The notes: generated by a model from the sequence alone, not told the origin. Positions 26,149-35,054 are shown, counted from the stretch's first letter. The stretch: 64,000 nucleotides of DNA from Sulfuritalea sp. (GCA_023229685.1 JALNYT010000001.1:372001-436000); one strand, 5' to 3'. Program-made: numbers and translations.

Positions 26149-27759
26149 GTGCCCATCCTGTCCTCCGCACTCGATCCGCGCGCCGAAAGCTTCCGCGCCA
26201 ACATCGAGCGCATGCAGGAACGCCTCGCCGAGGTGCGCGCACTGGAGCAGAAGGTGCGCGATGAGTCGGCCTCCAAGCGCGAGAAGTTCGAAAAGCGCGG
26301 CCAGATCCTGCCGCGCGAGCGCGTCGCCCGCCTGCTCGACCGCGACAGCGATTTCCTCGAACTGTCGAGTCTGGCCGGCCTCGGCATGCACGACGACGAC
26401 GGCAAGAAAGCCGTGCTCGGCGGCGGCTCCATCGTCGGCATCGGCCAGGTCGCCGGCAAGCGCTGCGTGGTGCTGGCCAGCGACAGCGCGATCAAGGGCG
26501 GCACGGTGCCGCCGATGGGCCTCAAGAAGACCCTGCGCGCGCAGGAGATCGCCCGCGACAACCGCCTGCCGATGGTCTATCTGGTGGAGAGCGGCGGCGC
26601 CAACCTGATGTACCAGGCCGACATCTTCATCGACGGCGGCCGCAGCTTCGCCAATCAGGCGCGCCTCTCGGCCGCCGGTATCCCGCAGATCGCCGTGGTG
26701 CATGGTTCCTCCACCGCCGGCGGCGCCTACCTGCCCGGCCTGTCCGACTATGTGATCCTGGTGCGCGGCCGCTCCAATATCTACCTGGCCGGCCCGCCGC
26801 TGGTGAAGGCCGCCATCGGCGAGGATTGCGACGACGAAACGCTCGGCGGCGCCGAAACCCACGCCACCGTCACCGGCCTCGGCGAATACCTGTGCGAGAA
26901 CGACGGCCATGCCATCGCCATGGCGCGCGAAGTGATGGACAAACTGTCCTGGGACGCCGCACCGCCAGCGCCGACTCTCAAACAACCTTGTTATCCGGCC
27001 GAAGAACTGCTCGGCGTGGTGCCGGCCGACGAGCGCGAACCCTACGACGTGCGCGAAGTGATCATGCGCCTGGTCGATGCCTCGGACTTCCTCGAATTCA
27101 AGGCGGTGTATGCGATCGACACGGTCTGCGGCCACGCCCGCATCGGCGGTCACCTGGTCGGCATCCTCGGCAACAACGGACCGATCCAGCCCGACGGCTC
27201 GACCAAGGCCGCGCAGTTCATCCAGTTGTGCGACCAGAGCGGCACGCCGCTGGTCTTCCTGCAGAACACCACCGGCTACATGGTCGGCTCGGTGGCCGAA
27301 CGCGCCGGGGCGATCAAGCACGGCTCGAAGATGATCCAGGCGGTGGCCAACGCCCGCGTGCCCAAACTCACGATGGTGCTCGGCGGTTCCTACGGCGCCG
27401 GCAATTACGGCATGTGCGGGCGCGGCTTCGATCCGCGCTTCATCTTCGCCTGGCCCTCGGCGCGTACGGCCGTGATGGGTGCCGCGCAGGCGGCCAAGGT
27501 CATGGAAATCGTCGGCCGTGCCAAGCTCGAACGCGCCGGCCAGCCGGCCAACGAGGCAGCGCTGGCGGCCATGAGCGAAGGCCTGCGTCTGCGCCTCGAG
27601 AAGGAATCGACTGCGCTGTTCGGCACGGCGCGGCTGTGGGATGACGGCATCATCGATCCGCGCGACACACGCCGCGTCCTCACGCACTGCCTCGATATCT
27701 GCGCCGAAGCCGCGGCGCGCCCGCTGCGGCCGAACACCTTCGGCGTCGCCCGTTTTTAA
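26149..27759 (+). CDS. Acyl-CoA carboxylase beta subunit (geranyl-/methylcrotonyl-CoA type)
   Basis: A 536-residue carboxyltransferase subunit. It starts with GTG at 26149 after AAGGAGA. Signatures are ESGGANLMYQADIFIDGG, VHGSSTAGGAYLPGLSDYVI, FLQNTTGYMVGSVAERAGAI and GSYGAGNYGMCGRGFDPRF, all typical of methylcrotonyl-CoA (LiuB) and geranyl-CoA (AtuC) carboxylase beta chains, which I cannot separate by eye. It pairs with the biotin-carrying alpha subunit at 29728. An exact copy of the dispersed 12-mer (26965-26976) encodes PPAPTL in the linker between the two carboxyltransferase halves. Confidence 0.9.
   Translation: MPILSSALDPRAESFRANIERMQERLAEVRALEQKVRDESASKREKFEKRGQILPRERVARLLDRDSDFLELSSLAGLGMHDDDGKKAVLGGGSIVGIGQVAGKRCVVLASDSAIKGGTVPPMGLKKTLRAQEIARDNRLPMVYLVESGGANLMYQADIFIDGGRSFANQARLSAAGIPQIAVVHGSSTAGGAYLPGLSDYVILVRGRSNIYLAGPPLVKAAIGEDCDDETLGGAETHATVTGLGEYLCENDGHAIAMAREVMDKLSWDAAPPAPTLKQPCYPAEELLGVVPADEREPYDVREVIMRLVDASDFLEFKAVYAIDTVCGHARIGGHLVGILGNNGPIQPDGSTKAAQFIQLCDQSGTPLVFLQNTTGYMVGSVAERAGAIKHGSKMIQAVANARVPKLTMVLGGSYGAGNYGMCGRGFDPRFIFAWPSARTAVMGAAQAAKVMEIVGRAKLERAGQPANEAALAAMSEGLRLRLEKESTALFGTARLWDDGIIDPRDTRRVLTHCLDICAEAAARPLRPNTFGVARF
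26965..26976 (+). repeat. Dispersed 12-mer, copy 5 (in carboxylase beta linker)
   Basis: Exact CCAGCGCCGACT followed by CTCAA. It encodes PAPTL in the inter-domain linker of the carboxyltransferase, again a tolerant site. Confidence 0.8.
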
Positions 27760-27774
27760 ACAGGGAGTCACACC

Positions 27775-28926
27775 ATGCAATTCACCAGCGAACACCGCCA
27801 GCTCTCCGATACCGTGACGCGCTTCGTCAAGGAGGAACTCAATCCGCATGTCGAGGCATGGGAGGCCGCCGAAGAATTCCCCACGCACGAAGTCTTCAGG
27901 AAGCTCGGTGCGCTCGGCCTGCTCGGCGTCAAGTATCCGCAGGAATACGGCGGCCTCGGCCTCGACTTCTCCTATTCGATGGTGATGGCCGAAGCCCTCG
28001 GCAACTGCACCTGCGGCGGCGTGCCGATGGCGATCGGGGTGCACACCGACATGTGCACCCCGGCGCTGGCCCGCTTCGGCTCGGACGAGCTGAAGCGCGA
28101 GTTTCTCGTCCCCGCGATCGCCGGCGACGTGGTCGGCTGCATCGGCGTCAGCGAACCGGGTGGCGGTTCCGACGTCGCCGCACTGAAGACCACGGCACGC
28201 AAGGACGGTGGCGACTATGTGATCAACGGCAGCAAGATGTGGATCACCAATGGCATGAAGGCGGACTGGTGCTGCCTGCTGGCCAACACCTCGGAGGGCG
28301 CGCCGCACAAGAACAAGTCGCTGATCATGGTGCCGATGGACAGCAAGGGCATCAGCCGCAGCAAGATCAGGAAGGTCGGCATGAATTCCTCCGACACCGC
28401 CCAGCTGTTTTTCGACGACGTGCGCGTGCCGCAACGCAATGTGCTCGGCCAGGAGGGCATGGGCTTCACCTTCCAGATGATGCAGTTCCAGGAGGAGCGC
28501 CTGTGGGGCGCCGCCAGCTCGCTGCGCATTCTCGACACCGTGATCGACGAGACCATCGAATACACGCGCGAACGCAAGGCCTTCGGCAAGAGCCTGCTCG
28601 ACAACCAGGCCGTGTACTTCCGCCTGGCCGAGCTGCGCACCGAAGTCGAGGCGCTGCGCTCGCTGACCTACCGCGCGGTCGAGGCCTACGTCTCGGGCAA
28701 GGACGTGACCAAGCTGGCCTCGATGGCCAAGCTCAAGTGCGGCCGCCTGATCCGCGAGGTCACCGATTCCTGCCTGCAGTTCTGGGGCGGCATGGGCTAC
28801 ACCTGGGACAACCACGTTTCGCGAGCCTGGCGCGACGGCCGCCTGGTCTCGATCGGCGGCGGCGCCGACGAAATCATGCTCGGCATCATCGCCAAGCTCG
28901 ACGGCACGCTGCCGCGGGCAGGCTGA
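27775..28926 (+). CDS. Acyl-CoA dehydrogenase (AtuD/citronellyl-CoA dehydrogenase-like)
   Basis: A 383-residue FAD-dependent dehydrogenase that would introduce the alpha-beta double bond in the CoA substrate before carboxylation or hydration. Signatures are GCIGVSEPGGGSDVAALKT, MWITNGMKADWCCLLANTSE, SDTAQLFFDDVRVPQRNVLG and, near the C-terminus, QFWGGMGYTWDNHVSRAWRD. It sits 15 bases after the carboxylase beta gene. The ATG follows AGGGAG. Among family members it most resembles the citronellyl-CoA/short branched-chain type by context, but substrate specificity cannot be read here. Confidence 0.87.
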   Translation: MQFTSEHRQLSDTVTRFVKEELNPHVEAWEAAEEFPTHEVFRKLGALGLLGVKYPQEYGGLGLDFSYSMVMAEALGNCTCGGVPMAIGVHTDMCTPALARFGSDELKREFLVPAIAGDVVGCIGVSEPGGGSDVAALKTTARKDGGDYVINGSKMWITNGMKADWCCLLANTSEGAPHKNKSLIMVPMDSKGISRSKIRKVGMNSSDTAQLFFDDVRVPQRNVLGQEGMGFTFQMMQFQEERLWGAASSLRILDTVIDETIEYTRERKAFGKSLLDNQAVYFRLAELRTEVEALRSLTYRAVEAYVSGKDVTKLASMAKLKCGRLIREVTDSCLQFWGGMGYTWDNHVSRAWRDGRLVSIGGGADEIMLGIIAKLDGTLPRAG

Positions 28927-28927
28927 C

Positions 28928-29728
28928 ATGAGCGACCCAAACCAGGCCGTGCTGACGCGCCGCGAGGGCGGCGTGCTGCACCTGACGCTGAACCGGCCGC
29001 AGGCGCGCAACGCCATGTCGCTGGCCATGGTCGATGAATTGCTCGCGGCGCTGGCTGCCGCCGAGGCCGACGGCGTGACGCGCGTGGTCGTCCTGCGCGG
29101 GGCCGGCGGGCATTTCTGCGCCGGCGCCGACCTCAAGGACATGGCCGCGGCACGGAATCAGCAGGAAGAGGACAACGATCCCCTGGCCCACATCAACGCG
29201 CGCTTCGGCTGGCTGTGCGCGGCGTTTGCCCGCACGCCGCTGGCCGTAGTGGCCGTGGTCGAGGGCACGGTGATGGGCGGCGGCTTCGGCCTCGCCTGCG
29301 CCGCGGATGTCACGCTGGCCCATGCCTCCGCCAGCTTCCGCCTGCCGGAGACATCGCTCGGCCTGGTGCCGGCGCAGATCGCCCCCTACCTGGTCGAGCG
29401 CCTCGGCTTTGCCGAAGCCAAGCGCCTGGCCGTCACCGGCGGCCGACTCGACGCGCGCACGGCGCTGACCCTGCGCCTGGTGCACGAACTGGCAGAGGAC
29501 GACGCCGCGCTGACGGCGACCCTGGCAAGAGTCCTCGGCGAAATCCTGGCCTGCGCCCCCGGCGCCGTCGCCGCCACCAAGCGGCTGATCGGACAGGCCC
29601 GCCTGGCGCCGCCGGAATCATTGATCGACGATGCCGCCGCGGCGTTTTCGCTGAGCGCGCAAGGCGCCGAAGGCATGGAAGGCACAATGGCCTTCTTCGA
29701 GAAGCGCAAACCCTACTGGGCGCCGTGA
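28928..29728 (+). CDS. Enoyl-CoA hydratase/isomerase family protein (AtuE/LiuC-like)
   Basis: A 266-residue crotonase-fold enzyme. Oxyanion-hole motifs are visible: GAGGHFCAGADLKDMA and VEGTVMGGGFGLACAADVTL, then SFRLPETSLGLVPAQIAPYL with the usual catalytic glutamate position in LPETSLG. In atu/liu pathways this step hydrates the carboxylated glutaconyl-CoA intermediate. The start is one base after the dehydrogenase stop, and its stop overlaps the carboxylase alpha start (TGATG), so the genes are tightly coupled. Confidence 0.88.
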   Translation: MSDPNQAVLTRREGGVLHLTLNRPQARNAMSLAMVDELLAALAAAEADGVTRVVVLRGAGGHFCAGADLKDMAAARNQQEEDNDPLAHINARFGWLCAAFARTPLAVVAVVEGTVMGGGFGLACAADVTLAHASASFRLPETSLGLVPAQIAPYLVERLGFAEAKRLAVTGGRLDARTALTLRLVHELAEDDAALTATLARVLGEILACAPGAVAATKRLIGQARLAPPESLIDDAAAAFSLSAQGAEGMEGTMAFFEKRKPYWAP

Positions 29729-31677
29729 TGAGCTTCAGCAAGATACTCATCGCGAACAGAGGCGAGATCGCTTGTCGCGTCATTCGCACTGCGCGCGCCC
29801 TGGGTTACCGCACGGTCGCCGTGCATTCGGCGGTCGATGCCGATGCGCCGCACGTGATGCTGGCCGACGAGGCGGTGCCGATCGGCGCCGCACCGGCGGC
29901 CGAGTCCTACCTGCGCGTCGAGGCCCTGCTCGAAGCCGCGCGCCGCACCGGCGCCGATGCCGTACATCCCGGTTACGGCTTTCTTTCCGAGAACGCCGAC
30001 TTCGCCCGCGCCAGCGCCGCGGCCGGGCTGGTCTTCATCGGCCCGCCGCCGGAAGCGATCGACGCCATGGGCGACAAGGCCGGCGCCAAGCGCCGCATGA
30101 TCGCTGCCGGCGTGCCGACAGCGCCCGGCTATCTCGATGGCGACCAGGATGACGAACGCCTGGTCGCGGAAGCGAAGAAGCTCGGCTACCCGCTGCTGGT
30201 CAAGGCCGTCGCCGGCGGCGGCGGGCGCGGCATGCGCCTGGTGCATGCCGCCGGCGAGCTGCGCGAGGCGATCGCAAGCGCACGGCGCGAGGCGCAATCC
30301 GCCTTCGGCAACGACACGCTGATGCTCGAGCGGCTGATCGAACGCAGCCGCCACATCGAGATCCAGGTCTTCGCCGACGCCCACGGCAACGCCGTGCATC
30401 TGGGCGAGCGCGACTGCACGGCGCAGCGGCGGCGACAGAAGGTCATCGAAGAGGCGCCCTCGCCGGTGGTCAGCTCCACCATGCGCGATGCCATGGGCCG
30501 CGATGCCGTGGCCGCGGCGCTGGCGGTCGGCTACTGCGGCGCCGGCACCGTCGAATTCATCGTCGACCCGCATCTCAAGCATTACTTCCTGGAAATGAAC
30601 ACGCGCCTGCAAGTCGAGCATCCGGTGACCGAAATGATCACCGGCCTCGACCTCGTCGAATGGCAGTTGCGCGTTGCCGCCGGCGAGCCCCTGCCACTGA
30701 CGCAGGAGCAGGTCCGCTTCAGCGGCCACGCCATCGAGGCGCGGCTGTATGCCGAAGATCCCTACTCGGCATTCGCCCCGCAGACCGGCACGGTGCTGCA
30801 CTGGCGCCCCGCAGCGGCCGCCGCACAGCCCGGCATCCGCATCGACGCCGGCATCGCCGAGGGAGGCGTAGTTACGCCCTACTACGACCCCTTGCTGGCG
30901 AAAGTGATCGCTCACGGCCGCGACCGCGACGATGCCGTCCGGCGCCTCATGGCGGCGCTGGAGGACGCGCCGCTGCTGGGCCTGGCCAACAACGCGCGCT
31001 TCCTGCGCGACCTGATCGACCACCCGCGCTTCCGCAGCGCAAGCATGCACACGGCGCTGCTCGACGAATGGGCCGCCGGCAGCGAAGCACTGCTGCAACG
31101 CCCGGCGCCGGACGACGAACTCTGGTGCCTGGCGGCTGCGGTCGCCGTCGGCCGTGGCGCGCGGCCGGCCAGCGTGGCTGGCTTCGACCTCAGCCTGGAA
31201 TGCGGTGCAACGAAGCGCGCGCTGCGCGTCGAACTCGGCGCCGGCAGCGTGCATGTCGATCTGGGCGCCACGCGCCACGAAGTCGATCTCGGCACCGAAG
31301 GCGCGGGCTGGCTCGACTACCGCTTCGACGGCCTCCGCCGCCGCATCGCGCTGGTGCGCGACGGCGGCCGCCTGCACTTCTCGCGCGCCGCGGCGGGCTT
31401 CGTCTTTGCCGAGGTCTCGCCTTTCCCCGCCGTCGATGCCGCGCACGATGCGAGCCGCGTCCGCTCGCCGGTGGCCGGCACCGTGACCCAGGTGCTGGTG
31501 GTGCAGGGCGACTTCGTGGTGGCCGGCCAGACCGTGGCCTGCGTCGAAGCCATGAAGATGGAAATGAAGCTGGTCGCCACGGTGGCGAGCTGCGTCGCCA
31601 TCGTGCGCATCAGCACCGGCGATCAGGTCGCCTCCGGCGCCGTGCTGGTCGAACTCGAATACGACAAGGAGGCATGA
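29728..31677 (+). CDS. Acyl-CoA carboxylase alpha subunit (biotin carboxylase + BCCP)
   Basis: A 649-residue subunit: biotin carboxylase domain (MSFSKILIANRGEIACRVIR, ATP-binding AVAGGGGRGMRLVH, EMNTRLQVEHPVTEMITGLD), a BT-type middle domain, and a C-terminal biotinyl domain with VEAMKMEMKLV, where the lysine is biotinylated. It carboxylates biotin with bicarbonate and ATP and passes CO2 to the beta subunit. It starts on the hydratase stop codon. Length and domain order are those of LiuD/AtuF rather than of free AccC. Confidence 0.92.
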   Translation: MSFSKILIANRGEIACRVIRTARALGYRTVAVHSAVDADAPHVMLADEAVPIGAAPAAESYLRVEALLEAARRTGADAVHPGYGFLSENADFARASAAAGLVFIGPPPEAIDAMGDKAGAKRRMIAAGVPTAPGYLDGDQDDERLVAEAKKLGYPLLVKAVAGGGGRGMRLVHAAGELREAIASARREAQSAFGNDTLMLERLIERSRHIEIQVFADAHGNAVHLGERDCTAQRRRQKVIEEAPSPVVSSTMRDAMGRDAVAAALAVGYCGAGTVEFIVDPHLKHYFLEMNTRLQVEHPVTEMITGLDLVEWQLRVAAGEPLPLTQEQVRFSGHAIEARLYAEDPYSAFAPQTGTVLHWRPAAAAAQPGIRIDAGIAEGGVVTPYYDPLLAKVIAHGRDRDDAVRRLMAALEDAPLLGLANNARFLRDLIDHPRFRSASMHTALLDEWAAGSEALLQRPAPDDELWCLAAAVAVGRGARPASVAGFDLSLECGATKRALRVELGAGSVHVDLGATRHEVDLGTEGAGWLDYRFDGLRRRIALVRDGGRLHFSRAAAGFVFAEVSPFPAVDAAHDASRVRSPVAGTVTQVLVVQGDFVVAGQTVACVEAMKMEMKLVATVASCVAIVRISTGDQVASGAVLVELEYDKEA

Positions 31678-31678
31678 A

Positions 31679-32551
31679 ATGGCAGATACCACGAATCGGG
31701 CGATCCTCACCTGCGCGCTGACCGGCGTGCTCACCGATCCCTCGCAGTACCCTGTGCCGGTGACGCCGGCGCAAATGGCCGCCGAGGCACGCGACGCCTT
31801 CAACGCCGGCGCCACCATCATGCACGTCCATCTGCGCCGCCAGGAGCCCGGCATGGGCCACCTGCCGTCGTGGGAGCCGGAGGTCGCGGCGCAGATCATC
31901 GACGCCATCCGCGCCGCCTGCCCCGGCGTCATCATCAACCTGACGACCGGCGTGATCGGCAAGGACATCTCCGGCCCGGCCGCCTGCATCCGCCGCATCA
32001 AGCCCGAAATCGCCGCCTGCAACGCCGGCACGCTGAACTACCTGAAGATCCGCGAGGACGGCCGCTGGGCCTGGCCGCCGATGGTGTTCGACAATCCCGT
32101 GGAGAAGGTCAAGGCCTTCCTCGACGTCATGGCCGAGACCGGCACCCTGCCCGAGTTCGAGTGTTTCGACGTCGGCATCGCGCGCTCGGTAGGCATGTTC
32201 CGCAAGGCCGGCATGACGCAGCACGTCGATTACAACTTCGTCATGGGCGTGGCCTCCGGCATGCCGGTCGACGGCGACCTGCTGGCGCTGCTGCTGCGCT
32301 GGATCGAACCCGGCGCGCAATGGCAGACCACGCTGATCGGCCGCGCCGAAATCTGGCCGGTGCACCAGCGCACCGCCGACCTCGGCGGCATGCTGCGCAC
32401 CGGTCTCGAAGATACCTTCTACCTGCCCGACGGTTCGCGCGCGCCGGGCAACGGCGCCCTGATCGAGGCACTGGCCGCCTGCGCGCGCAGCGCCGGGCGC
32501 GAAGTCGCCAGCGCGGCAGAGGCGCGCGCCGCGCTTGGCCTCGCGGCCTGA
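31679..32551 (+). CDS. BKACE-family (DUF849) beta-keto acid cleavage enzyme
   Basis: A 290-residue TIM-barrel enzyme of the 3-keto-5-aminohexanoate cleavage (Kce/BKACE) family. The family condenses a beta-keto acid with acetyl-CoA to give acetoacetate and a new acyl-CoA (or the reverse), using Zn. Visible motifs are LTCALTGVLT, the metal-site segment GATIMHVHLRR, INLTTGVIGKD, ECFDVGIARSVGMF and YNFVMGVASGMPVD. It lies one base after the carboxylase alpha gene, where an atu/liu cluster would be expected to rely on HMG-CoA lyase, so it may carry out the terminal chain cleavage by a different chemistry. Confidence 0.88.
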   Translation: MADTTNRAILTCALTGVLTDPSQYPVPVTPAQMAAEARDAFNAGATIMHVHLRRQEPGMGHLPSWEPEVAAQIIDAIRAACPGVIINLTTGVIGKDISGPAACIRRIKPEIAACNAGTLNYLKIREDGRWAWPPMVFDNPVEKVKAFLDVMAETGTLPEFECFDVGIARSVGMFRKAGMTQHVDYNFVMGVASGMPVDGDLLALLLRWIEPGAQWQTTLIGRAEIWPVHQRTADLGGMLRTGLEDTFYLPDGSRAPGNGALIEALAACARSAGREVASAAEARAALGLAA

Positions 32552-32552
32552 C

Positions 32553-34340
32553 ATGGCCTCCGCCACCGCGGCAGCCTTCCGCTCCATCCCGGCGCAGTTC
32601 CTCGCCAACGCCCAGCGCCTCGGGCCAGCCGCCGCCTACCAGGTGCGCAGCGATGCCGGCTGGCAGCCGACCAGCTGGACCGACTACGCCAACACCGTGA
32701 ACAGCGCCGCCCGGGCGCTGGTGGCGCTGGGCATCCGGCCCGGCGACAACATCTGCATCCTCGGCTTCAACCGGCCCGAGTGGTCGACCACGGCGCTCGC
32801 CGCGATGATGGTCGGCGCCCGCACCGCAGGCATTTACTGGACCAGCGCGCCCGAGGAAGTCGGCTACATCGTCGCGCACTCGCGCTGCCCGCTGATCCTG
32901 GTCGAGGACAGCAACCAGTTGGGCAAACTCGGCGCCCTGCCGCCAGAGTTGCGCCATGTGGTGCTGATGCGCGGCACGGCGGCTGCCGGACCGTTGCAGC
33001 TGGGCTGGGACGATTTTCTCGCTGGTGGCGAGACCGTGCCGCCCGGCGAGGTGGCACGGCGCATGGAAGCCATCGCACCCGATGACATCGGCAGCATGAT
33101 CTACACCTCGGGCACCACCGGCCATCCCAAGGCGGTGATGCTGACCCATGCCAGCCTGGCCTGGGTCGGCGCCGCGCTGCAGACTGCGCTGGGCGCCAAC
33201 GAACATGACCACGTCATCTCCTACCTGCCCCTGGCCCACATCGCCGAGCAGATGGTGACCATCCACGCCCAGGCCGTGATCGGCTACCAGGTGCATTACG
33301 CGCGCAGCCTCGACCAGTTGGGCGACCACCTCAAGGAAGTACGGCCGACCATCTTCTTCGGCGTGCCGCGCGTCTGGGAACGCATGCAGAAAGCCATCGA
33401 GGAAAAGCTCGGCGCCGCCACCGGCGTCAAGGCGAAGCTGGTCGATTGGGCCATGAATGCAGCCAAACGCTGGCACGAGACGCAGCGCGCCGGTGGCCAG
33501 CCGGGGCCAGCGGCCAATGCAGCGCGTGCGCTGGCTCGCGCCCTGGTCCTGAACAAGGTGCGCCGGGCCCTGGGCTTCGACGCCGCGCGCTGGGTGTATT
33601 CGGGCGCGGCGCCGATCTCGCCGGCCACGCTGTCCTTCTTCACCGGCCTCGATCTGTCGATCCGCGAGGTCTATGGCCTGTCCGAAACCTGTGGCCCGAC
33701 CACGCTGGGTCTCGCCCCGGCGACGCCGCTCGGCTCGGTCGGCCAGGCGATTCCCGGCGTCGCGCTGAAACTCGCCGAGGACGGCGAACTCATGGTGCGC
33801 GGCCCCAACCTCTTCGCCGGATATGCCGGCCGCACCGACGACACCGCCGCCGTGCTCGTCGACGGCTGGCTGGCAACCGGCGATCTGGCACGTCTCGACG
33901 AGGCAGGCAACGTATTCATCACCGGGCGCAAGAAGGATCTGCTGATCACCTCGGGCGGCAAGAACATCTCGCCGGCCAACATCGAAGCCGACCTGATGAA
34001 CATTCCGCTCGTCGAACACGCCATTGTCTGCGGCGAGGGGCGCAACTATGTGGCGGCCCTGATCACTCTGTCCGAGGAGGCGCTGACCGATTTCGCCGCG
34101 CGCCACAAGCTGCCCAACGACAGGCTGCGCCGGCGCCCCGAGGTGCTGAAGTACCTGCAGGAGGAGATCGACCGCGTCAATGCCCGCCATTTCCGTGCCT
34201 CCTGGGTGCGGCGCTTCACCGTGCTCGACGCGCCCTTGTCGATCGAGGGTGGCGACCTCACGGCGACCATGAAGATCCGTCGTCAGCGCGTGCTGGCCCG
34301 CCACCAGGCAATGATTGATCGCATGTATGAGGAATCCTGA
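32553..34340 (+). CDS. AMP-forming acyl-CoA synthetase (long-chain FadD15-like)
   Basis: A 595-residue ANL-superfamily ligase that would activate the carboxylic acid substrate of this islet to its CoA ester. The ATG at 32553 lies two bases after the BKACE stop. Motifs: P-loop MIYTSGTTGHPKAVMLTHAS, LPLAHIAEQ, GVPRVWERMQKAIEEKL, REVYGLSETCGPTT, LATGDLARLDEAGNVFITGR and KDLLITSGGKNISP, the latter group typical of long-chain and bulky-substrate ligases. It is the last gene of the islet before gph. Confidence 0.92.
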   Translation: MASATAAAFRSIPAQFLANAQRLGPAAAYQVRSDAGWQPTSWTDYANTVNSAARALVALGIRPGDNICILGFNRPEWSTTALAAMMVGARTAGIYWTSAPEEVGYIVAHSRCPLILVEDSNQLGKLGALPPELRHVVLMRGTAAAGPLQLGWDDFLAGGETVPPGEVARRMEAIAPDDIGSMIYTSGTTGHPKAVMLTHASLAWVGAALQTALGANEHDHVISYLPLAHIAEQMVTIHAQAVIGYQVHYARSLDQLGDHLKEVRPTIFFGVPRVWERMQKAIEEKLGAATGVKAKLVDWAMNAAKRWHETQRAGGQPGPAANAARALARALVLNKVRRALGFDAARWVYSGAAPISPATLSFFTGLDLSIREVYGLSETCGPTTLGLAPATPLGSVGQAIPGVALKLAEDGELMVRGPNLFAGYAGRTDDTAAVLVDGWLATGDLARLDEAGNVFITGRKKDLLITSGGKNISPANIEADLMNIPLVEHAIVCGEGRNYVAALITLSEEALTDFAARHKLPNDRLRRRPEVLKYLQEEIDRVNARHFRASWVRRFTVLDAPLSIEGGDLTATMKIRRQRVLARHQAMIDRMYEES

Positions 34341-34377
34341 TATATCCGGCTGACGGCCCTATGCTATCGTCGCGCCG

Positions 34378-35052
34378 ATGAAACCGATCCGCTCCGTCAC
34401 CATCGACCTCGATGGCACCCTGCTCGACACCGTTCCCGATCTCGCCGCGGCCGCCAACGGCATGCTGCGCGAGCTGGGACGGCCCGAATATGACATCGAC
34501 ACCATCGCCGGATTCATCGGCCGCGGCATCCCGAAACTGGTCGAGCGCTGCCTGCCCGATCTCGACCCCGATTCGGTGGCGCAAGCCCAGGCTATTTTCC
34601 GCCGCCATTACGCGATCGAAAACGGACGCCGCTCAAAACTCTACCCCGGCGTGCTCGAAGGCTTGCAGGCCCTGCGCGCGGCTGGTCTGCCGATGGCCGT
34701 GATCACCAACAAGGCGACCGCGTTCACCGAACCGCTGTTGCGCGCAACGCAGCTCGCCTCCTGGTTCGAGTTCGCCGTGTCGGGCGACAGCCTGCCGGAG
34801 AAGAAGCCGCACCCGATGCCGCTGCTGCATGCCTGCGAGCGCTTCGGCACCGCGCCCGCCGAAAATCTGCACATCGGCGATTCGAGGCACGATGCCGCGG
34901 CCGCCCGCGCCGCCGGCTGTCCGGTGTTCCTGGTGCCCTACGGCTACAACGAAGGCGAGGATGTGCAAGGAATCGACTGCGATGCTATAGTCGCGTCGCT
35001 GGTAGAGGCCGCGCGCCGTATCGCCAGCGCCGACTTTAGGAAGACTGCCTGA
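34378..35052 (+). CDS. gph: Phosphoglycolate phosphatase
   Basis: A 224-residue HAD-superfamily phosphatase. Motif I is SVTIDLDGTLLDT, motif II AVITNKA, motif III KKPHPMP and motif IV HIGDSRHDAAAARAAGC. It salvages 2-phosphoglycolate formed by DNA repair or oxygenation. It lies immediately upstream of trpE, the usual betaproteobacterial order, but is separated from rpe by the catabolic islet. Its last residues (SADFRKTA) are encoded by a copy of the dispersed 12-mer (35024-35035). Confidence 0.93.
   Translation: MKPIRSVTIDLDGTLLDTVPDLAAAANGMLRELGRPEYDIDTIAGFIGRGIPKLVERCLPDLDPDSVAQAQAIFRRHYAIENGRRSKLYPGVLEGLQALRAAGLPMAVITNKATAFTEPLLRATQLASWFEFAVSGDSLPEKKPHPMPLLHACERFGTAPAENLHIGDSRHDAAAARAAGCPVFLVPYGYNEGEDVQGIDCDAIVASLVEAARRIASADFRKTA
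35024..35035 (+). repeat. Dispersed 12-mer, copy 6 (gph C-terminus)
   Basis: Exact CCAGCGCCGACT followed by TTAGG. It encodes the extreme C-terminal tail of phosphoglycolate phosphatase, about 15 bases before the stop. Confidence 0.8.
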
Positions 35053-35054
35053 CC

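Noticed and set aside
26146..29142. A 998-codon open frame on the minus strand across the acyl-CoA genes
   Set aside because: It is antisense to four clear enzyme genes, has a His/Ala/Gly/Arg-rich composition with no domain, and arises from G/C-rich third positions.
29713..32031. A 772-codon minus-strand frame
   Set aside because: Antisense to the carboxylase alpha and BKACE genes, with no recognisable domain or signal.
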